Source: Dehalococcoidia bacterium (lineage in GTDB: Bacteria; Chloroflexota; Dehalococcoidia; UBA6926). From it: a stretch of 11,620 nucleotides of DNA. The translations under genes were made by a program, and so were the position numbers. Position 1 is the stretch's first letter. Every line of letters begins with the position of its first letter. The notes beneath the pieces are model-generated. The model made no database searches and had not been told where the DNA came from. It saw nothing but the letters and a program-made list of their open reading frames with translations. Where the stretch lies: contig JAAXGS010000024.1 in assembly GCA_012271225.1 (NCBI GenBank), positions 1-11,620 on the forward strand, written 5' to 3'. Positions 8,094-11,620 of this stretch are shown one piece after another.

Positions 8094-8458
8094 CTCCAGG
8101 ACAACACCCCCTTGCGCCATGCGTACACAAGCCCAAAGAACAACACAACAAGAAAGATGATCATGGAATAGAAGGCGGCGGGCGGCAGATCAAGGAAAAC
8201 GAAGGCCCACGGAAAGAGGAAAACGGTCTCAACGGCGAAGATCAGAAAGAAGAGGGCAAAGAGATAGTACCGGACGTTGTATCGGGTATTGCCCTCTCCC
8301 GTGGGCAGGATGCCGCACTCATACGCGATGGCGGTCAGCGTGGATGCGCGGCGCGGGGCGAGAATCCGGGAAATCAGAAAGAACGACCCGACGCCGCCGA
8401 AACCAAAAACAGCAGCGATGGCGATGGCGGCCCAGTTGAACGCATACTCTCCCGGCAT
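8090..8458 (-). CDS. nuoA: NADH-quinone oxidoreductase subunit A
   Basis: NuoA is a three-helix membrane subunit that lines the quinone chamber with NuoH and NuoJ. The 122-residue product has the conserved loop AYECGILPTGEG (Cys48) and the second-helix motif RYYLFALFFLIFAVETVFLF. In most relatives this motif reads FDVE; here the Asp position is Ala75 while Glu77 is kept, and the codon is clearly GCC. The ATG at 8458 has an excellent ribosome site, CAGGAG, nine bases upstream. A promoter-like pair of boxes lies just ahead, so nuoA may head its own transcript as well as being read from nuoM. The stop overlaps nuoB as ATGA. Confidence 0.95.
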   Translation of the reverse strand: MPGEYAFNWAAIAIAAVFGFGGVGSFFLISRILAPRRASTLTAIAYECGILPTGEGNTRYNVRYYLFALFFLIFAVETVFLFPWAFVFLDLPPAAFYSMIIFLVVLFFGLVYAWRKGVLSWR

Positions 8459-8725
8459 TCCCCTGCACTCCTGAAGGTCAGTCTATGTACTGCCCAAAGT
8501 CAGTGTCAAACGAGCGCACGCCCGCACGGCAGGCCGCGGGGCGTCCCGGACCGGTCACGTCATCCCGCGCCGGCGCGCCTGCGTCCGCTCCGCCGCTCAT
8601 TGCGCCCACGCGGCGGGGTTATCGCGCGGAATCGCCGTCTCCGCCGCCGCGAACTCGCCGCGTCACGGAGCGGAAAATCTCCAGTACCGCCGACACCACC
8701 GATGTGAGAGTCTCCATCACGTTAT
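8459..8725. other. Longest gap between recognised genes of the cluster (nuoM-nuoA, 267 bp)
   Basis: This is the only sizeable break between recognised nuo genes. It contains the possible microprotein frame at 8619-8729, a 12-bp GC palindrome (CGCGCCGGCGCG at 8566-8577), the candidate nuoA promoter and the nuoA ribosome site. I see no hairpin followed by a T-run, so there is no clear terminator after nuoM and readthrough into nuoA is likely. No RNA gene is recognisable. Confidence 0.7.
8480..8509 (-). promoter_or_regulatory. Candidate promoter for nuoA-N
   Basis: On the minus strand there is a perfect TTGACA -35 box (8504-8509), an 18-bp spacer and TAGACT (8480-8485, four of six matches to TATAAT). 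Transcription would start around 8473, giving a leader of about 15-20 bases that includes the CAGGAG ribosome site of nuoA. The site lies in the only long gap of the cluster and is AT-richer than its surroundings. It is a sequence-only prediction. Confidence 0.45.
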
Positions 8726-8729
8726 TCAC
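8619..8729 (-). CDS. Possible 36-residue amphipathic microprotein coupled to nuoM
   Basis: A short frame opens with GTG at 8729, overlapping the nuoM stop as GTGA, and ends with TAA at 8619. GGGGAGG lies five bases before the GTG, a strong ribosome site, nearly the same arrangement as the one used by nuoM itself. The product starts (M)NNVMETLTSVVSAVLEIF and ends in a basic and Gly-rich tail (RRVRGGG). Met5, Leu8, Val12, Val15, Leu16, Phe19, Val22 and Val26 would line one face of a helix, so it may lie on or in the membrane. GC at third positions (about 72%) is like that of real genes nearby. I do not recognise the sequence. It could be a small accessory or assembly protein, or a chance frame, since the ribosome-site bases also encode the end of NuoM. 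An in-frame ATG at codon 5 is an alternative start. Confidence 0.4.
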   Translation of the reverse strand: MNNVMETLTSVVSAVLEIFRSVTRRVRGGGDGDSAR

Positions 8730-10249
8730 CCCATCCTCCCCAAGAGCCCAGTTACGCTTCCGTCTATAAGGTCAAGCCATGGAAAGGGCCAGAGCCCGAT
8801 TGCGACGATGAAGACGGTCAACAGCCCGCCCGCCGCCAACTCCACGCGGGAGGCGTCCGTAAGACCATGCCACCTCTCGCTGACGGGGCCAAAGAAGACC
8901 CTGGCCAGCAGCCGAAGAACATACACCGCCGTGACGGCCGCCGCGAACACCCCCAGGACGCCAACCAGCGGGTAGGTGTTGAACGCTCCGATGAAGACTA
9001 ACAGTTCTGCGACGAATCCGCTCAGGCCGGGGAGCCCAAGCGACGCCAGTCCGGCGATGGCGAAGAACGTCGCCGTGCCTCCCATGCGCTTCGCCAGGCC
9101 CTCCAGCACGCCGATGTCCCGAATGTGCGTGCGGTCATACACCGTGCCAACCAGCACGAAGAAGAGGGCCGTCATGACGCCGTGGGAGAACATCTGGAGC
9201 ACTGCGCCGTTGACGCCCAGCGCGTCCAGCGTGGCCAGACCCATGATCACGTAGCCCATATGGCTGACGCTTGAGTATCCGATGACGTACTTCAGATCGC
9301 GCTGTCCAAGCGCTGAGATCGCGCCGTACACCACGTTCACGGTCGCAAGAATGATCACAACGGGCATCCATGCCTGCGCCCCCTCCGGGAACAGGTCCAT
9401 CCCGATCCGCAGGATGCCGTACGCGCCCAGCTTCATCAGCACGCCGGCGTGCAGCATGCTCACGGACGTCGGCGCGGCCACGTGGCCGTCCGGCGACCAC
9501 GTATGGAACGGCCACAGCCCGGCAAGCACGCCGAAACCAACCGCGACCAGCGGGAAGAAGATCAGTTGGAATGTCCGGGAGTACTCCTCATTGTCCCGCA
9601 GACTCAGGAAATCGAATGTGGGGTTGGCGGCGTTCACGTACAGCGCGATCAGCGCGACCCAGACAAGCACGCTGCCCAGGCTGAGCATGATGGTCAGCTT
9701 CATCGCGCTGTATTCCCGGCTGCGGCTGAACGGCAGCGGCGGGAGATAGGATCGAAAGTCCGTTGAGCTGCCCCACACGCCGATCAGCAGGTACATCGGG
9801 ATGACGGCAAGCTCATAGAAGAAGAAGAAGAAGAAGAGATCGAGGGCGACAAAGACGCCGTAGACGCCTGCAATGAGCAGCAGGAACAGAACAAAGAACT
9901 CCTTGGAGCGGTCAGGAATTCGCCAGGCGATGAGCGTGCCGGCAAAGGCCACCACGCCGTTCAGCAGCACCATGAGGACGGAGATTCCGTCCACGCCAAG
10001 CGTGAACCCGATGCCGAGGCTTGGAAGCCACTCAACCCGCGTGAGCGGCCAGAACTCGGCGTCCGCCGGGGCGGCAAGATAGTGGCGAAGCGTCAGATAG
10101 ATGGAGAGCGCGAAGGTGAATCCCGTTACCGCAGTGGCCACGCTGCGAATAGCGTTCGCCTGCCGTCCGGGGATAAAGATGATTGACAGCCCGCCCAGGA
10201 ACGGCGCAAGAACCAGCAGGCTTAGCACCAGTTCGTCCGCCCCAGCCAC
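8726..10249 (-). CDS. nuoM: NADH-quinone oxidoreductase subunit M, variant lacking the helix-7 lysine
   Basis: NuoM is the middle antiporter-like, proton-pumping subunit of complex I. The 507-residue product matches family length (509 in E. coli). Glu146 in helix 5 (FFFYELAVIPMYLL), Lys273 in helix 8 (HAGVLMKLGAYG) and Glu415 in helix 12 (SGFVAELLVF) match E. coli Glu144, Lys265 and Glu407. The position of E. coli Lys234 is Leu242, in GFGVLAGLWPFHTWSPDGH. The 242-to-273 spacing equals the 234-to-265 spacing, so the alignment is firm. An insertion of about six residues lies near 165-180. His267 occupies a place like the NuoL broken-helix His. The start is GTG at 10249: AGGAGG lies four bases upstream and an in-frame TGA lies just beyond it, so no longer start exists. 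The gene stands at the head of the cluster rather than between nuoL and nuoN. Confidence 0.95.
   Translation of the reverse strand: MAGADELVLSLLVLAPFLGGLSIIFIPGRQANAIRSVATAVTGFTFALSIYLTLRHYLAAPADAEFWPLTRVEWLPSLGIGFTLGVDGISVLMVLLNGVVAFAGTLIAWRIPDRSKEFFVLFLLLIAGVYGVFVALDLFFFFFFYELAVIPMYLLIGVWGSSTDFRSYLPPLPFSRSREYSAMKLTIMLSLGSVLVWVALIALYVNAANPTFDFLSLRDNEEYSRTFQLIFFPLVAVGFGVLAGLWPFHTWSPDGHVAAPTSVSMLHAGVLMKLGAYGILRIGMDLFPEGAQAWMPVVIILATVNVVYGAISALGQRDLKYVIGYSSVSHMGYVIMGLATLDALGVNGAVLQMFSHGVMTALFFVLVGTVYDRTHIRDIGVLEGLAKRMGGTATFFAIAGLASLGLPGLSGFVAELLVFIGAFNTYPLVGVLGVFAAAVTAVYVLRLLARVFFGPVSERWHGLTDASRVELAAGGLLTVFIVAIGLWPFPWLDLIDGSVTGLLGRMG
9818..9835 (-). repeat. Six-fold TTC trinucleotide run in nuoM
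   Basis: Six identical TTC codons encode Phe139-Phe144, directly before Tyr145 and the channel residue Glu146. The run is pure at the DNA level although TTT would serve as well. Slippage would add or remove whole residues in helix 5 without breaking the frame. Confidence 0.9.
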
Positions 10250-10292
10250 CCATCCTCCTCAAACGCTCTTTGGCCGCCAAGCCCGTGCGCTC

Positions 10293-10322
10293 ATCATAGG
10301 CAGACCTTCGGCGCAATGTTAA
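10293..10322 (-). promoter_or_regulatory. Candidate promoter for the nuo cluster (upstream of nuoM)
   Basis: On the minus strand TTAACA (10317-10322, five of six to TTGACA) is followed by 18 bp and TATGAT (10293-10298, five of six to TATAAT). Transcription would start near 10286, giving a leader of about 37 bases before the nuoM GTG, with AGGAGG in place. This looks like a housekeeping-sigma promoter. An inverted repeat overlaps its -35 box. Confidence 0.6.
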
Positions 10323-10328
10323 GCGCCG
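10309..10328. promoter_or_regulatory. Operator-like inverted repeat over the nuoM -35 box
   Basis: CGGCGC (10309-10314) and GCGCCG (10323-10328) form perfect 6-bp inverted arms around the AT-rich spacer AATGTTAA. The -35 box of the candidate nuoM promoter lies inside it, so a bound protein could block or recruit polymerase. Short GC arms can arise by chance in DNA of this composition, hence the modest confidence. Confidence 0.3.
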
Positions 10329-10341
10329 CAGTTCCGCGCGG

Positions 10342-10350
10342 TGGTAGATT
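10342..10350 (+). promoter_or_regulatory. Weak candidate extended -10 element for tatBC
   Basis: TGGTAGATT carries a TGn extension and TAGATT (four of six to TATAAT), placed about 40 bases before the tatB ATG. No convincing -35 box sits at the right distance. The perfect TTGACA at 10356-10361 is too near the ATG to serve as a -35 box unless the transcript is leaderless, and the hexamer 17 bases beyond it (CTGAGA) is poor. Confidence 0.2.
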
Positions 10351-10389
10351 GAGCTTTGACATGCGTGCCCAGAGACGCCTGAGACGTTA

Positions 10390-10797
10390 ATGGACTTTCT
10401 CAATATCGGCGGCCTTGAACTCCTCTTTCTGATCGGCGTCGCCGTCATCATCGTCGGGCCGGCCCGGGCGGCGGAGATGGCGGGGGAGATCGGCCGTCTC
10501 ATCGCCCGCGCCCGCCGCACGCTCAACTCGCTGACGGACGACCTGCGCGCGCAGGCGCGTGAGGAGACGGAGCCGCTCCGCTCCGCGCGCGAGTCCGTTC
10601 AGGATGTTGAGTCCGAGCTGCGCAGACCCCTGGACACCCGCGCCGCGCGGCCAAATCGCGGGCGAACAACGCCAGTGGAGGCCTCACCGGATGCGGCAGA
10701 GGGCGCGTCCCCGGCCGCCCCGCAGGGGGATTCGCAGGACGACCCGCCCGCCCCGGGCGGCGATCCGGGCGCGGACACGCAGAAGGACAGGGCGTAA
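10390..10797 (+). CDS. tatB: Twin-arginine translocase subunit TatB (TatA/TatB family)
   Basis: TatB pairs with TatC to bind twin-arginine signal peptides and pass folded proteins to the TatA pore. The 135-residue product has the family plan: a short N-terminal transmembrane helix (about residues 9-22), a Gly23-Pro24 hinge (VGPARAAE), then an amphipathic basic helix (GEIGRLIARARRTLNSL) and a long polar tail. Glu10 at the start of the helix corresponds to the conserved acidic residue of E. coli TatB, and the long amphipathic region and tail favour TatB over TatA. The last 45 or so residues are Pro-, Asp-, Ala- and Gly-rich and probably disordered. Its stop overlaps the tatC start as TAATG. The ribosome site is weak (GAGACG). 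TatA cannot be fully excluded by sequence alone. Confidence 0.85.
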   Translation: MDFLNIGGLELLFLIGVAVIIVGPARAAEMAGEIGRLIARARRTLNSLTDDLRAQAREETEPLRSARESVQDVESELRRPLDTRAARPNRGRTTPVEASPDAAEGASPAAPQGDSQDDPPAPGGDPGADTQKDRA

Positions 10798-11555
10798 TGG
10801 CGGCAACGGAGGGCGTGTCCGCCACAACGATGCCGTTGTCCGCGCATCTCAGGGAGCTGCGGACGCGGTTGATGTGGACGTTCATCGTTGTGGCCGTTGG
10901 CGCTGTGGCGGCTTTCGCCGTCGGCAACCGGATTATCGAGACCCTGCTCATTCCGTTCCCCAACGATGTTGAGGTGGTTCAGATCGACATCCTTGAGGGC
11001 GTGCGGGTGCGCATGAAGATCGCTTTTCTCGGCGGAATCGTCATCGCCTTCCCGATGATCCTCTATCAGACGGTGATGTTCATCCGTCCTGCCCTGACGC
11101 GCTCTGAGAAGACCTTTCTCTATGTCGCCCTGCCAATCGTCAGCGCGCTGTTCATCGTCGGTCTGCTCTTCGCCTTTTTCGTGCCCATCCCGGTGATGAT
11201 GCGGGTGCTACCGCAATTTCTGGGCGACCTCGCAACCCCGCAAATCCGTGTCGAGAGCATCGTTGGCACAACCGTCTGGCTCGTCTTCGCCATGGGCCTG
11301 CTCTTTGAGATGCCGATCATCATGTTCCTGCTCGCGCGGGTTGGGATTATCGATCCGGCCGCCCTGCGCCGCAGGCGGCGCGGCGCAATCCTGCTGTCAT
11401 TCCTGGCGGCGGCCATCGTCACGCCCACGGGCGACCCCATCAACATGGTGATCTGGGCCGTTCCGATCTGGGCGCTCTATGAAATCGGACTCCTGCTGGC
11501 GCGCCTCGCGGCGTGGCAGCGGACGCGCTCGCTGCCGCATCTCAGCGATTCATAG
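10797..11555 (+). CDS. tatC: Sec-independent protein translocase TatC
   Basis: TatC is the six-helix membrane receptor of the Tat export pathway. The 252-residue product is of normal length (258 in E. coli). Signal-peptide-binding and structural residues match: Glu20 in HLRELRTRL, Phe95 and Glu104 in MFIRPALTRSEK, and Glu171 in LLFEMPIIMFLL, equivalent to E. coli Glu15, Phe94, Glu103 and Glu170. The late motif TPTGDPINMVIWAVPIWALYE is also typical. Translation begins at the ATG of the TAATG overlap with tatB, so the two are coupled; an ATG at codon 12 is a less likely alternative. No tatA is adjacent, so it must lie elsewhere, or TatB serves both roles. Confidence 0.96.
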   Translation: MAATEGVSATTMPLSAHLRELRTRLMWTFIVVAVGAVAAFAVGNRIIETLLIPFPNDVEVVQIDILEGVRVRMKIAFLGGIVIAFPMILYQTVMFIRPALTRSEKTFLYVALPIVSALFIVGLLFAFFVPIPVMMRVLPQFLGDLATPQIRVESIVGTTVWLVFAMGLLFEMPIIMFLLARVGIIDPAALRRRRRGAILLSFLAAAIVTPTGDPINMVIWAVPIWALYEIGLLLARLAAWQRTRSLPHLSDS

Positions 11556-11598
11556 CCCGGGCGCGGCGCGTTGCCCTGCTCGTTCGAAAGCAGAGGCG

Positions 11599-11620
11599 GG
11601 GCGCAGCGTACGCTGCGCCC
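11599..11620. terminator. Perfect 22-bp palindrome downstream of tatC (possible terminator or dispersed repeat)
   Basis: The last 22 bases of the window are a perfect palindrome with half-site GGGCGCAGCGT, able to form a 9-bp GC-rich stem with a GTAC loop. It lies 44 bp after the tatC stop. Any T-run would be beyond the window edge, and the palindrome may extend further. Palindromic GGGCGCAGC-type elements can also be dispersed intergenic repeats, so terminator function is only one reading. The rest of 11556-11598 shows nothing else. Confidence 0.45.

Noticed and set aside
8566..8577. 12-bp palindrome CGCGCCGGCGCG as a nuoM terminator
   Set aside because: It has no loop and no following T-run, and such short GC palindromes are expected by chance here.
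8478..8600. 40-residue minus-strand frame in the nuoM-nuoA gap, ending in DFGQYID
   Set aside because: No convincing ribosome site precedes its ATG, and its last codons coincide with the candidate nuoA promoter boxes, which explain that AT-rich stretch better.

Overview
This window holds most of a respiratory complex I (nuo) gene cluster on the minus strand, and a divergent tatB-tatC pair on the plus strand at the right end. The DNA is GC-rich. Genes are packed tightly with ATGA, GTGA and TAATG junctions and frequent GTG starts. NuoEFG are absent. Together with the look of NuoD and NuoI, this suggests Chloroflexota or a related bacterium from an environmental genome. That assignment is an inference, because no phylogenetic marker gene is present.

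Read in the direction of nuo transcription (right to left), the order is nuoM, a possible 36-residue microprotein, nuoA, nuoB, nuoC, nuoD, nuoH, nuoI, nuoJ, nuoK, nuoL and nuoN; nuoN runs off the left edge. The genes from nuoA to nuoN are nearly contiguous, and most junctions overlap or are separated by a few bases. The largest gap is 267 bp between nuoM and nuoA. It holds the small reading frame and a promoter-like site with a perfect TTGACA -35 box. A second promoter-like site (TTAACA, 18 bp, TATGAT) precedes nuoM in the 140-bp divergent region facing tatB.

The encoded machine is an 11-subunit proton pump. NuoB, C, D and I form the iron-sulfur and quinone-reducing arm, NuoH joins that arm to the membrane, and NuoA, J, K, L, M and N form the membrane arm. 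The NADH-oxidising module (NuoE, F, G) is missing between nuoD and nuoH, where the two genes overlap by GTGA. The electron donor is therefore not visible here. TatB and TatC form the receptor of the twin-arginine export pathway, which moves folded, often cofactor-bearing proteins across the membrane.

The points most worth a second look are these: (1) NuoM lacks the transmembrane-helix-7 lysine that is a key proton-channel residue in E. coli, and its gene has moved from between nuoL and nuoN to the head of the cluster; (2) a strong Shine-Dalgarno and a GTGA overlap introduce a possible amphipathic microprotein right after nuoM; (3) NuoI carries a C-terminal extension of about 125 residues built on three near-identical 39-residue charged repeats; (4) NuoA has Ala in place of a highly conserved membrane Asp; (5) an inverted repeat straddles the -35 box of the nuoM promoter.
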